From: a virus | IMG/VR virus record: IMGVR_UViG_3300046698_000445 | Span: 1 to 23,366 of that record | Length of the DNA stretch: 23,366 nucleotides | Direction: 5' to 3' (one strand) | In this document: piece after piece, positions 6,959 to 12,759 of the stretch | Layout: the number at the start of each line of letters is the position of its first letter | Position numbering within the stretch: the stretch's first letter is position 1 | The notes under the pieces: model-generated | Database searches by the model: none | What the model was told of the DNA's origin: nothing | Seen by the model: the letters and a program-made list of their open reading frames with translations, nothing else | Program-made: the position numbers and the translations under genes

Positions 6959-6995
6959 CACCTCCGAACTACGCAGGTGGTGTAGTCCGGAGGTG
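6959..6995. repeat. Long interrupted hairpin between the VWA gene and the next gene
   Basis: CACCTCCG (6959-6966) pairs with CGGAGGTG (6988-6995). After one mismatch, ACTAC (6968-6972) pairs with GTAGT (6982-6986), leaving a nine-base loop. On the minus strand it follows the VWA gene and precedes the 109-aa gene. No T-run follows, so it may be a processing or stability element or a factor-dependent terminator. Its left edge overlaps a TGAACACC half-site (6955-6962). The rest of the 153-base gap shows nothing further. Confidence 0.6.
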
Positions 6996-7072
6996 CAGCA
7001 CCCCTCTCCTGGAAGCGAGGAGCAAAACAGGAGAAGGTGCAAGCCTTCGGCTCACAAAGAGCCGCTGAGCCG

Positions 7073-7840
7073 CTAGAATTTGACTTCGTTGGCACCAAGC
7101 TCCTTCGCCCCAACTTCCCCACTCGTCAGCATTGCGCGGTAGCGTGGGGTGAGGTAATGCAATGCTCTGGCAAACGCCTCAGCATCTGTGAACTTGATGT
7201 AGATGCCTCCTGTGATCTCTGCGATGTCCTGAAGGAGCTTCTCACCTGAGGTGTCTGTGCCGATGTGACAACAGTCCACAGAGACGCCTGCGCTCTTGTA
7301 CTGCTGGGCGAGGTCAAGACATGCCTGAGGTGAGTTTGCGCACCCATCTGAGATCAAGACCCCACGTGTGATGGAGTAGGACATGAGCACCCTCTCCATT
7401 GCCCTACTCATGGGGGTGGAACCCCCTGCGTTGAACCGCAGCCCAAGCATCAGGGCGAGCTGGTTTGTGGGCGGGATGCTGAGATGCGCAGTATGAGGAA
7501 ATGTCTCTGTGCAGAGAGTGGAATCTGAGAAATCAAGACTTGTTATAAAGTTGTCGTAGGCACGAGCCAAAAGTTCAATTTTGGAATGACTCGGCAGCGA
7601 TGTGCCTGCGGCCGAAGCCATACTTCCTGAGCAATCCAAGAGAATTGCGAGGCGGTTTGGCATGGAGGCCAAGTCAACTTGATTCTGCTGCTCTTGTTTT
7701 TGGGCTGCTTGTGCTCGCGCAAGAAGGGGAGGCAGGCCAACCTTGCCTCCTGGCTTCTTGGCGAGCCCACCTCCTGCGGAGCTTGAGGCTCCGTTTTGTG
7801 GAGACTTGGTGAGTTTATCGTTCATTATGGGCTTGTTCAT
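7073..7840 (-). CDS. VWA-domain protein with intact MIDAS
   Basis: A 255-residue protein. A ~55-residue low-complexity N-terminus (Gly/Lys/Gln-rich) is followed by a von Willebrand factor A domain. The metal-ion-dependent adhesion site is complete: DCSGSM (69-74), the Thr of GGSTPMS (about 142) and ISDG (Asp165). VWA proteins bind partner proteins through a divalent metal; in bacteria many work with AAA+ ATPases or chaperones. No MoxR-type ATPase is adjacent, but a J-domain gene is immediately upstream. Start ATG 7840 (MNKPIMNDKL) has GAGGA upstream. Longer readings would overlap the J-domain gene and cross the dyad, so they are rejected. A second ATG five codons in is possible. There is no signal peptide, so it is cytosolic. 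Confidence 0.85.
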   Translation of the reverse strand: MNKPIMNDKLTKSPQNGASSSAGGGLAKKPGGKVGLPPLLARAQAAQKQEQQNQVDLASMPNRLAILLDCSGSMASAAGTSLPSHSKIELLARAYDNFITSLDFSDSTLCTETFPHTAHLSIPPTNQLALMLGLRFNAGGSTPMSRAMERVLMSYSITRGVLISDGCANSPQACLDLAQQYKSAGVSVDCCHIGTDTSGEKLLQDIAEITGGIYIKFTDAEAFARALHYLTPRYRAMLTSGEVGAKELGANEVKF

Positions 7841-7856
7841 TTGGGTTCCTCGCTTC

Positions 7857-7873
7857 CTCGCGCCTTGCGCGAG
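7857..7873. repeat. Short hairpin CTCGCG-CCTTG-CGCGAG
   Basis: A six-bp stem with a five-base loop, lying in the gap before the VWA gene between its ribosome site and the dyad at 7888. It could affect translation of the VWA gene. Confidence 0.45.
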
Positions 7874-7887
7874 TTTGTTGTGAAATG

Positions 7888-7908
7888 GGTGTTCACACTC
7901 TGAACACC
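7888..7908. promoter_or_regulatory. Dispersed dyad, copy 2
   Basis: GGTGTTCA (7888-7895), five bases, TGAACACC (7901-7908). It lies in the 73-base gap between the J-domain gene and the VWA gene. It belongs to the same family as 1022, 13111 and 22266. It starts within a few bases of the J-domain gene stop codon. Confidence 0.75.
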
Positions 7909-7913
7909 TTAGA

Positions 7914-8396
7914 TTAGATGCTTGCATTCCCTGCCCCTCTTGTATAGAGGTCCTTCTCAAGCCTTTGCCATGCAGCATTGAGCTTGCTCATTGAGGTCAT
8001 GTCTCCCCCATGATCTGGATGCAGCACCGTAGCTGCATGACGGTAGGCTCGTTGCGCCGCCTCGAATGGGAGAAGTCTGAAGAACTCCACAATCACGCTG
8101 TCCAACGGAGAGGACATCACAGATTTTGGCTGCGAAGCAGTTTGAGCCTGCTCCTTTGTGATGACCGTGGGGGGCTGCCTGAACAGCTTTGTGACAAGCT
8201 CGCGCACGCCTGGGAGGCACCTCTCCGTGATTGTCCACATCTTGGCTGCGGGATCCCAAAGCCGATCCGAGGCTGGAATGGTTGTCTTGAGGAGATCCAC
8301 AAAGACTGCGTTGTATGGGGTGACCATACGATATGCGCCAACGTTGGAGTCCCAGAAGATTTTGGAGGTGCCTCCACTGCTGCCTGAGGGGGTCAT
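7914..8396 (-). CDS. J-domain (DnaJ-like) protein
   Basis: A 160-residue protein. The C-terminal half carries a J domain: FFRLLPFEAAQRAYRHAATV, then the invariant HPD at 126-128 in LHPDHGGD, then a helix with LNAAWQRL. HPD stimulates the ATPase of host DnaK-type Hsp70, so this phage protein should recruit the host chaperone. The N-terminal ~75 residues (IFWDSNVGAYRMVTPYN, LWDPAAKMWTI, VRELVTKLF) form a separate Trp-rich domain of unknown role, perhaps the client- or DNA-binding part. ATG 8396 overlaps the upstream stop by ATGA and is preferred to a TTG at 8411. Coupling with the membrane peptide upstream and the VWA gene downstream suggests a common process. Confidence 0.82.
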   Translation of the reverse strand: MTPSGSSGGTSKIFWDSNVGAYRMVTPYNAVFVDLLKTTIPASDRLWDPAAKMWTITERCLPGVRELVTKLFRQPPTVITKEQAQTASQPKSVMSSPLDSVIVEFFRLLPFEAAQRAYRHAATVLHPDHGGDMTSMSKLNAAWQRLEKDLYTRGAGNASI

Positions 8397-8617
8397 GGCT
8401 TCCACCCACAAATCAGCATCCCCACACTCACCCAGAGCACCACAGCCCAGAACACCACAGTCCAGAGCGCCACAGCCCAGAGCAACACAGGCATGATTAG
8501 TTCCGAAAACACAAGGGACCAGAAGTCGTATCTTGGGCTTTCCTTTGGCTCGGGCAGCTCATAGGAATCCTGCCCTCCCATATAGTAGAAGAGTTTTATT
8601 GGCTTGGGCTTGTTCAT
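8393..8617 (-). CDS. Small membrane protein with a Trp/Val-rich hydrophobic tail
   Basis: A 74-residue protein. Residues 1-32 are polar (MNKPKPIKLFYYMGG then a Pro/Glu segment). Residues ~33-71 are continuously hydrophobic (LVFSELIMPVLLWAV, then repeated ALWTVVFW and AVVLWV), enough for one long or two short membrane passes. The hydrophobic part is encoded by imperfect ~17-base tandem repeats at about 8436-8490. AGGAG lies seven bases before ATG 8617. The stop overlaps the J-domain gene start. It may anchor the J-domain/VWA pair at the membrane or be a holin-like peptide; neither is shown by sequence. Confidence 0.7.
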   Translation of the reverse strand: MNKPKPIKLFYYMGGQDSYELPEPKESPRYDFWSLVFSELIMPVLLWAVALWTVVFWAVVLWVSVGMLICGWKP

Positions 8618-8689
8618 TTTTGTTCTCCTCACTGCTCCGAGAGCAGCTTCGACTGTTTTGTTATGGACTCTTTACTCAACCAACACGGC

Positions 8690-8733
8690 CTCGACGTACC
8701 TGATTGACGGACTCGACGTACCTGATTGACGGA
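8690..8733. repeat. Perfect 22-bp tandem duplication
   Basis: Unit 8690-8711 is repeated exactly at 8712-8733 (it begins CTCGACGTACC). It lies in the 236-base gap downstream of the 183-aa gene and upstream of the small membrane protein. The gap also holds a 21-bp copy (8631-8651) of bases inside the 183-aa gene (8922-8942) and the terminator at 8771-8817. Confidence 0.8.
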
Positions 8734-8770
8734 CGCGCGCCGAAGGCGTGGCGTGCTTGCGTTGGCTCAA

Positions 8771-8817
8771 TAAAAAGCCCACCCTGTCTGCGGCAGGTTC
8801 TCCGCAGAGAAGGTGGG
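8771..8817 (-). terminator. Rho-independent terminator after the 183-aa gene
   Basis: On the minus strand CCCACC pairs with GGTGGG (8817-8812 with 8783-8778). An inner TCTGCGG/CCGCAGA stem continues the hairpin, and CTTTTTA follows at once. This is the clearest intrinsic terminator in the window. It separates the 9405-8854 gene from the membrane-J-VWA group. Confidence 0.82.
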
Positions 8818-8853
8818 AACACAACTTCGTAATTCTCCGAAGGAGCGAAGCTC

Positions 8854-9405
8854 CTAGATTGCTTCCGACTTGAACGCTGCGACGAGGCGATCCAGGTCGG
8901 CTGGGGTGAGAGCCACGCCAAACTGCTCCGAGAGCAGCTTCGCTGCTTTGGCGAGCGGGTCTGCCTTTCGACGCCCTTCTCCAGGCTTCGAGGCTTCTGC
9001 CATCACATCGTACAGCCCTTCCACGGCAGGCTGATCCGAGTCGTTCATGAACTCCCGCATCCCCTTGTGCTGTTGCGCGAGAATCAGGCCCCTGTTCACT
9101 ATGTCCGTAGCTACTTTCTCCGCGATTGTGGCGTCGGGCTGATACAGCCCGATCAGGTCGAACAGCTCTTTCCAGGAATCCACCTCGGTAACTTGGAAGC
9201 TCTGGAGCTTTGTGGTAATGTCCATCTCTGTGAGGCCATTCGCGCTTGCCTCTGCCACGATCTCCCTGTAAGACTTCGTTGAGGTGTCGATGTTGTTCTT
9301 GATTTCGATGAGCTGCTCCTCGCCTTTGTCGTCCATCTTGGGGGACTTGTCCGCGTTGAATTGCGGAATGCTGAGGTTTGCTCGGGTTTCGTTGTTGGTG
9401 TGCAT
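8854..9405 (-). CDS. Unknown helical protein, 183 aa
   Basis: A soluble, mostly helical, mildly acidic protein starting MHTNNETRANLSIPQFN. It continues with EEQLIEIKNNIDTSTKSYREI, a DSWKELFDLIGLY helix and a C-terminal AKLLSEQFGVALTPADLDRL helix pair. No family is recognised. ATG 9405 has GAAG/AGAAG upstream; a longer ATG (9543) would add a low-complexity segment encoded by intergenic repeats and is rejected. It is transcribed alone, from a TTGACA/TACACT promoter (9569-9598) to a terminator (8771-8817), the best-delimited single-gene unit here. That organisation suggests separate, early and possibly strong expression. Confidence 0.75.
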   Translation of the reverse strand: MHTNNETRANLSIPQFNADKSPKMDDKGEEQLIEIKNNIDTSTKSYREIVAEASANGLTEMDITTKLQSFQVTEVDSWKELFDLIGLYQPDATIAEKVATDIVNRGLILAQQHKGMREFMNDSDQPAVEGLYDVMAEASKPGEGRRKADPLAKAAKLLSEQFGVALTPADLDRLVAAFKSEAI

Positions 9406-9540
9406 ATTGTGGTTCTTCTTTCTTCCAGGCGCCGAAGGCTCGCTGGATGTTGTGCTCCGTCGGTGCTCCGTCGGAGCTTGGTTGGTGCTGCTTTGTGCCA
9501 GCTTCGCAGCTTCGCTGCGTCGAAGGCTCGCTGGATGATG
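9406..9540. repeat. 5' leader with mini-palindromes and a direct repeat
   Basis: This untranslated leader has a 15-base word, GAAGGCTCGCTGGAT, present twice (from about 9434 and about 9521). A GCTCC-GTC-GGAGC palindrome and other GC-rich triloop elements lie between the two copies. The minus-strand transcript from the 9569-9598 promoter would carry all of it upstream of the 183-aa gene. No open frame with a ribosome site is seen. Confidence 0.5.
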
Positions 9541-9598
9541 CACTTACAGAACTAGCATGACTAGCGTAAGTGTACATGAGACATGAAGCGTCTGTCAA
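9541..9598 (-). promoter_or_regulatory. Promoter with overlapping operator dyad
   Basis: On the minus strand, -35 TTGACA (9598-9593), an 18-base spacer, and -10 TACACT (9574-9569). A dyad CACTTAC (9541-9547) ... GTAAGTG (9566-9572) has its right arm on the -10 box. A direct ACTAGC repeat lies between the arms. A protein bound there would block the promoter. Confidence 0.6.
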
Positions 9599-9610
9599 GC
9601 TGAGGAGCGG

Positions 9611-9678
9611 GCACAAGCGCACAAGCACGCACAAGCGCGTGTAAGTGCTCTGCTTTGAAGCACTTGTGAAGCACTTGT
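9611..9678. repeat. Short tandem repeats upstream of the 9598 promoter
   Basis: Three GCACAAGC words (9611, 9619, 9629), then two exact 11-base GAAGCACTTGT units (9657-9667, 9668-9678). They lie between the zinc-ribbon gene and the promoter. The minus-strand reading AAGTGCTT resembles the GTGCTTT core of the iterons at 11216-11269. Confidence 0.6.
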
Positions 9679-9705
9679 GATGCAACGAATTTTGTTGCAC
9701 TTGAC

Positions 9706-10287
9706 TCAGCGCTTCGCGCGCTCTTCGCTCTTCGCAGGAGTGGGCTCCGTAGGAGCGGAGGTGTCCAATGAGGTGCCTTCCAGGAGCCAGTCCTGTTTCT
9801 GCGGACCTCTCTTGAGAATCTGCTTCTTAATTATATCCAGGGCTTCTTGCGCCTTGAGCTGAACAAGCCGTAACTTGGTTGGGCTCATTTTCTTCTGGGC
9901 CTCACCCAAAGACTCAGGATCTTTCTTCTTCGGAGGAGGCGCCCCACACACCCAGTCCTTCTGGAACTTCTGTGAGCAGAGCCGACACACAAACCCAGGC
10001 ACTATGATTATGGTGCCGTTCTTGAGCTTCTCTGTCTTGGCGAGCTTCTCTCGCGAGAGCACAGAGGCGGAGCCGCAATTCGGGCAGTGTGGTCTTGGGG
10101 TCTTGACTCTGCCACATCGACAGAGTGAGTCTGAGCGCTCTTCGTGCTCCTCTGAGCGCTCTTCGTGCTCCTCTGAGCGCTCCGTGCGCACGCTGGCCTC
10201 ACCGCTGGCCTCCAGCGCAGGATCGCGCTCCGCGCGCGCTTCGTGTGCATCTCCACGCGCTTCGTGTGGGCGATCAGCATTTGCCAT
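9706..10287 (-). CDS. Zinc-ribbon protein with a charged repeat region
   Basis: A 193-residue protein. The N-terminal ~55 residues are highly charged and include a heptad repeat ERSEEHE encoded by a 21-base DNA repeat. A zinc ribbon follows (LCRCGRV, HCPNCGS, then VCRLCSQKF, giving CxC, CxxC and CxxC pairs). The C-terminal half is a Lys-rich helix with a Pro/Ala/Thr tail. The ribbon resembles nucleic-acid-binding zinc ribbons, but no function is known. ATG 10287 has AAGGAG seven bases upstream; an ORF extending further upstream has no ribosome site. The 3' end of the coding sequence contains a GCTCC-GTA-GGAGC palindrome (9744-9756) identical to intergenic copies. Confidence 0.72.
   Translation of the reverse strand: MANADRPHEARGDAHEARAERDPALEASGEASVRTERSEEHEERSEEHEERSDSLCRCGRVKTPRPHCPNCGSASVLSREKLAKTEKLKNGTIIIVPGFVCRLCSQKFQKDWVCGAPPPKKKDPESLGEAQKKMSPTKLRLVQLKAQEALDIIKKQILKRGPQKQDWLLEGTSLDTSAPTEPTPAKSEERAKR
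10130..10182. repeat. 21-bp tandem repeat, 2.5 copies, in frame
   Basis: Exact 21-base units at 10130-10150 and 10151-10171 plus half a unit to 10182. They are in frame within the zinc-ribbon gene and encode the seven-residue ERSEEHE repeat, so copy number can change without a frameshift. Confidence 0.75.
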
Positions 10288-10374
10288 TTTGTTTCTCCTT
10301 GCTCTGCGCTCTGCGCTGCAACTTTTACGGCAGAGGTTCACCCGCTCATTCGGACGCCCGAAGGCGTTTCGATC

Positions 10375-10566
10375 TTAGGTGCCGCAGGCGGCATACTGCA
10401 AGTGCCAGCGCTGCCAGAGTCTCGTTGACGGCTCAGGTACGGTAATATTCAAGTGAGCGGGGGAACTGGTGATACCAATAGAATGCCAGCGCCCGTTAAG
10501 ACAAACGGCGAACCCAATAACGTAGGCTCCGTAAATGTTCCTTGCAGCGTATGTGGAAGTTTTCAC
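10375..10566 (-). CDS. Unknown small protein, 63 aa
   Basis: From GTG 10566 (AGGA nine bases upstream) the protein reads VKTSTYAARNIYGAYVIGF, then VCLNGRWHSIGITSSPAH and a Trp-rich end. It looks like a small beta-rich domain. An ATG at 10590 has no ribosome site and lies within the likely transcript start region. The gene has its own promoter (10597-10624). No family is recognised. Confidence 0.55.
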   Translation of the reverse strand: MKTSTYAARNIYGAYVIGFAVCLNGRWHSIGITSSPAHLNITVPEPSTRLWQRWHLQYAACGT

Positions 10567-10590
10567 TATCGTGTGTCCTTTCCACTGCAT

Positions 10591-10624
10591 GATTAGAGTC
10601 TAATCTAATCGTTTAGGATGTCAA
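10591..10624 (-). promoter_or_regulatory. Promoter with perfect 15-bp palindrome on the -10 box
   Basis: On the minus strand -35 TTGACA (10624-10619), a 16-base spacer, -10 TAGACT (10602-10597). GATTAGA-G-TCTAATC (10591-10605) is a palindrome that covers the -10 box, with an extra TAATC half next to it. This is a likely repressed early promoter of the 63-aa gene. Confidence 0.6.
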
Positions 10625-10687
10625 GAACAAAATAAAATTCTATTTGCTTTGTAATCAATAGCTTACCAGCCTGTGCAAATCTTTTTA

Positions 10688-10708
10688 GATTTCCGTTTAA
10701 CGGAAATC
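10688..10708. repeat. Perfect 10-bp-arm inverted repeat
   Basis: GATTTCCGTT (10688-10697), one base, AACGGAAATC (10699-10708). It lies 30 bases downstream of the 109-aa gene (10738-11067, minus). It may be an operator or a hairpin terminator: A/T-rich sequence follows on the minus strand, but the T-run is on the plus-strand side. Confidence 0.65.
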
Positions 10709-10737
10709 CGCTTGCGGCGGAGGCCACACGGCGGAGA

Positions 10738-11067
10738 TTATACGATTGCCTCGCCGCCGAAAGGGCCGCCGATCAACATGATGGAGCAGTTTCTAAACTC
10801 AGGAGAGCTTGGAAGCTCTCCCGTGCAGCTATCGCGCCACATCTCTCCATCTTCAGATACCCATCTCATGGCGCCGTAGCGGGCAATATATTTCTCGCCG
10901 TCCCAGTTTGCTGTGACTATTTCCTTCTCCGTCGACCAGCCACAAGATGCGTCCAGTGAGAGAACTATGTCAAACTCATTCTCCTGGGCCTCACCCAGGA
11001 GGTGTCCGAGGCCGAAGTTCTCAGCTTCGTTGGCCTGCCGCGGTGATTTGCCGAAGGCATTTTTCAT
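10738..11067 (-). CDS. Unknown protein, 109 aa
   Basis: An acidic soluble protein starting MKNAFGKSPRQANEAENFG. It has LGHLLGEAQENEFDIVLSLD, a WSTEKEIVTANWDGEKYIARY strand region split by charged turns, and a C-terminal MLIGGPFGGEAIV. A very good ribosome site (AGGAGGGAG) precedes ATG 11067. The layout, with strong promoter, strong site and position beside the iteron region, suggests an abundant early protein. No family or motif is recognised. Confidence 0.7.
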   Translation of the reverse strand: MKNAFGKSPRQANEAENFGLGHLLGEAQENEFDIVLSLDASCGWSTEKEIVTANWDGEKYIARYGAMRWVSEDGEMWRDSCTGELPSSPEFRNCSIMLIGGPFGGEAIV

Positions 11068-11128
11068 GATCTTCTCCCTCCTATTTGGTACATGTTGGTG
11101 GAGCGACTCAACTCTGCTCCTTTGAGTG

Positions 11129-11152
11129 CAAATATATTATAGCATATATTTG
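11129..11152 (-). promoter_or_regulatory. Extended -10 promoter inside an A/T dyad
   Basis: On the minus strand TGCTATAAT (11144-11136) is an extended -10 with a consensus TATAAT. The dyad CAAATATAT (11129-11137) ... ATATATTTG (11144-11152) is centred on it. The nearest TTGACA lies 28 bases upstream, too far for a -35, consistent with an extended -10 promoter. It drives the 109-aa gene and is probably operator-controlled. Confidence 0.6.
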
Positions 11153-11170
11153 TGCTGTTGTGTGTGTTTT

Positions 11171-11210
11171 TTGTCAAGTCTTGTCAAGTCTTGACAAGTC
11201 TTGACAAGTC
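11171..11210. repeat. Iteron array A: four 10-bp TTGWCAAGTC units
   Basis: TTGTCAAGTC twice then TTGACAAGTC twice, with exact 10-bp spacing. Each unit contains the heptamer palindrome TTG-W-CAA. Ten-bp spacing puts every unit on the same face of the helix, typical of cooperative initiator or regulator binding. Confidence 0.8.
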
Positions 11211-11215
11211 TCTAT

Positions 11216-11269
11216 GTGCTTTAGAATGAGTGCTTTAGAGTGCTTTAGAGTGCTTTAGAGTGCTTTAGA
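11216..11269. repeat. Iteron array B: five GTGCTTTAGA units
   Basis: Units at 11216, 11230, 11240, 11250 and 11260; the last four are perfectly tandem with 10-bp period. They run directly into an A-rich tract. With array A this forms a classic iteron block next to low-melting DNA. Confidence 0.82.
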
Positions 11270-11437
11270 AAAAAACAAACATTTTATAAATTTATCTCGC
11301 AGAACACACTGTCTCTGCGCAATCTTGCAACTACGACTTTAGTGCTATGTCGCTTTGGTGCGCAACGAGGCACCGTTTCTTTTATTTTACCCCCCTATCT
11401 TAATATATTATTTTTTTTATATAAAAAAAAAAAAAAA
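11270..11437. other. A/T-rich tract, putative DNA-unwinding element of an origin
   Basis: Bases 11270-11300 are strongly A/T. Bases 11398-11437 are almost only A and T, with a run of T then a run of about 15 A. With the neighbouring iterons this fits a replication origin. There is no credible gene between 11068 and 11749. Confidence 0.55.
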
Positions 11438-11480
11438 TGCCACGTCAAACGGAGCGAGTTCCACAGCGAAGCTGAGACGC

Positions 11481-11534
11481 GCTTCGCGCGAAGCTCCGTA
11501 GGAGCGCGAAGCTCCGTAGGAGCGCCGAAGGCGC
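11481..11534. repeat. Cluster of mini-palindromes
   Basis: Two exact GCTCC-GTA-GGAGC palindromes (11493-11505, 11511-11523) run directly into GCGCC-GAA-GGCGC (11522-11534), preceded by GCGCTTCGCGC. These are triloop hairpin elements of the family scattered through the intergenic DNA. Confidence 0.7.
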
Positions 11535-11691
11535 GGTACGCGGTCATGGCAAACAATGTAGTATTTACACTGTTGCAAGACTGCACAAAAACAGCGCTCA
11601 AAACAAATAATTTTGCAATGTATGTGTTCATTTGTAAGTGCTTTGTCTTGAGCAAGATGCGTATCTTGAACACACAACTTAAAATGCACAC

Positions 11692-11721
11692 AAAGTGAAC
11701 ACCCATAAAGTGAACACCCAT
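11692..11721. repeat. Tandem half-sites of the dispersed dyad
   Basis: AAAGTGAACACCCAT occurs twice in tandem (11692-11706, 11707-11721). Each contains the TGAACACCC arm of the dispersed dyad. They lie between the putative origin and the gene ending at 11750. A degenerate copy (TTGAACACACAAC) lies about 40 bases to the left. Confidence 0.75.
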
Positions 11722-11749
11722 GGCACCTCCCCGCTACGCGGGCTTGCGC

Positions 11750-12208
11750 TTAGCTCTCCGAAGGAGCGCCGAAGGTGTGCCAGAACTGAGCTGCCTCCAG
11801 AAGATTTCGCCCGCACGCATTGCATGGCAGGAAGCGGGCCTTATCATGATAGCAGAACACTTTGTAGTAGTCTGCTGGGAGCCACTGCACGACAAGACCA
11901 CCACTCGCCTCTCGAACCATACCATTGATCCGCTGCAAGCGCAGCGTCACTTCACGTGCACTTGGCGCGGGTGGGATGAGGTCCAAGTACTTGCCTGGCT
12001 CACGTAGATTGAAGTTGCTTCCACACTCGTTCGGAGATGTGTGGTGACGCGGAGCGAGAAGTGCAACGAAAGTGCGGGCATCTTGCACGCGCTTCGCTTG
12101 ACCACGAGCGGTGGGCTGTGCGCTTCGCAAGCGCTTCGCGCGCTCCGCGCGCTGGCACAGTTCGATGGATATGGGATTTCCGAGCGAGTCACACTTGATA
12201 TGGATCAT
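11750..12208 (-). CDS. Unknown Cys-containing protein, 152 aa
   Basis: The protein begins MIHIKCDSLGNPISIELCQ. A basic segment, a helical middle (REVTLRLQRINGMVREASGG) and a C-terminal part, YHDKARFLPCNACGRNLLEAAQFW, follow; the CNAC could contribute to a zinc site with earlier Cys/His. No family is recognised. ATG 12208 has GGAG five bases upstream. An upstream ATG (12295) would run through the long inverted repeat at 12233-12269 and is not used. The last codons lie in mini-palindrome DNA (CTCC-GAA-GGAG at 11756-11766), so the 3' end may have been extended by repeat insertion. Confidence 0.6.
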   Translation of the reverse strand: MIHIKCDSLGNPISIELCQRAERAKRLRSAQPTARGQAKRVQDARTFVALLAPRHHTSPNECGSNFNLREPGKYLDLIPPAPSAREVTLRLQRINGMVREASGGLVVQWLPADYYKVFCYHDKARFLPCNACGRNLLEAAQFWHTFGAPSES

Positions 12209-12232
12209 GAGTTCTCCAGCTTGCGGGCGCTT

Positions 12233-12269
12233 GTGCACTGCGCTTGCGCACTGCTCTTGCGCAGTGCAC
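12233..12269. repeat. 11-bp inverted repeat
   Basis: GTGCACTGCGC (12233-12243) and GCGCAGTGCAC (12259-12269), 15 bases apart. It lies just upstream of the 152-aa gene start and could sequester leader RNA or act as an operator. Confidence 0.65.
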
Positions 12270-12289
12270 TTGCGCGGGCGCAAGAAAAT

Positions 12290-12321
12290 CCCCATCGCAC
12301 AGAGCGCATTGTGCGATGGGG
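12290..12321 (-). terminator. Rho-independent terminator after the 130-aa gene
   Basis: A perfect 12-bp stem (CCCCATCGCACA, 12290-12301, with TGTGCGATGGGG, 12310-12321) with an eight-base loop. On the minus strand it is followed by ATTTTCTT. It lies 24 bases beyond the stop of the 130-aa gene. Confidence 0.75.
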
Positions 12322-12345
12322 CAATATGGTTGATCGTAGCTGAGA

Positions 12346-12738
12346 CTATGCAACAGCGCTCTTGGTCTTAAGACTTTGCTTTGCCACTTCCAGCGCTAGC
12401 GCTGTGAGCAGTTTCACAGAATCAGTGAACAAAGCAGCATCTTCCATTTGGAGTGTGCAGACAACTTGCGCTAGCGCTGGATTGATTCGCAAGAAGCTAG
12501 CGATCTTCTCTTTGGCAAGCTGCTGCTCTTCTGCGGACTTGCGCTTCAAAGTTGCTTTGATACTGTTCTCGCGTGCTCCCAGTCCAAGCTGAAAGAGATG
12601 ATACGTGGTTGCGTCCCACTTAGTTCCATCGCTCTCTTGCACGTCAAGCAATCGAGTGAGTTCTTCATCTGTGATTATTATTTGAATAGTGTTGGATGTA
12701 TCAGAGTCGTTGCTCTGTGTGTTGCTCTGCTGTGTCAT
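12346..12738 (-). CDS. Unknown helical protein, first gene of the minus-strand block
   Basis: A 130-residue soluble protein. A Ser/Asn/Gln-rich start (MTQQSNTQSNDSDTSN) precedes IIITDEELTRLLDVQESDG, a helix-rich centre (AEEQQLAKEKIASFLRINP) and a hydrophobic helix, DSVKLLTALALEVAKQSL. No helix-turn-helix is obvious. AGGAG precedes ATG 12738. It sits alone between a possible promoter at 12915-12944 and a good terminator, next to the divergent region. A regulatory role is suggested only by position. Confidence 0.7.
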   Translation of the reverse strand: MTQQSNTQSNDSDTSNTIQIIITDEELTRLLDVQESDGTKWDATTYHLFQLGLGARENSIKATLKRKSAEEQQLAKEKIASFLRINPALAQVVCTLQMEDAALFTDSVKLLTALALEVAKQSLKTKSAVA

Positions 12739-12759
12739 TGTGTTTTCTCCTCGTTTAAT

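Noticed and set aside
8771-8817. tRNA or riboswitch reading of GC-rich hairpin regions
   Set aside because: No cloverleaf, anticodon arm or known aptamer core is visible here or elsewhere in the window; this one is a simple terminator.
8672-9700. Long minus-strand open frame (342 codons)
   Set aside because: It runs through the terminator, repeats and promoter, and lies in another frame over the better-supported 183-aa gene. Its protein is low-complexity Arg/Ser/Gln.
11342-11721. Overlapping frames on both strands in the origin region
   Set aside because: They consist of poly-A/T runs, mini-palindromes and dyad half-sites (for example repeated MGVHF). No ribosome site is present.
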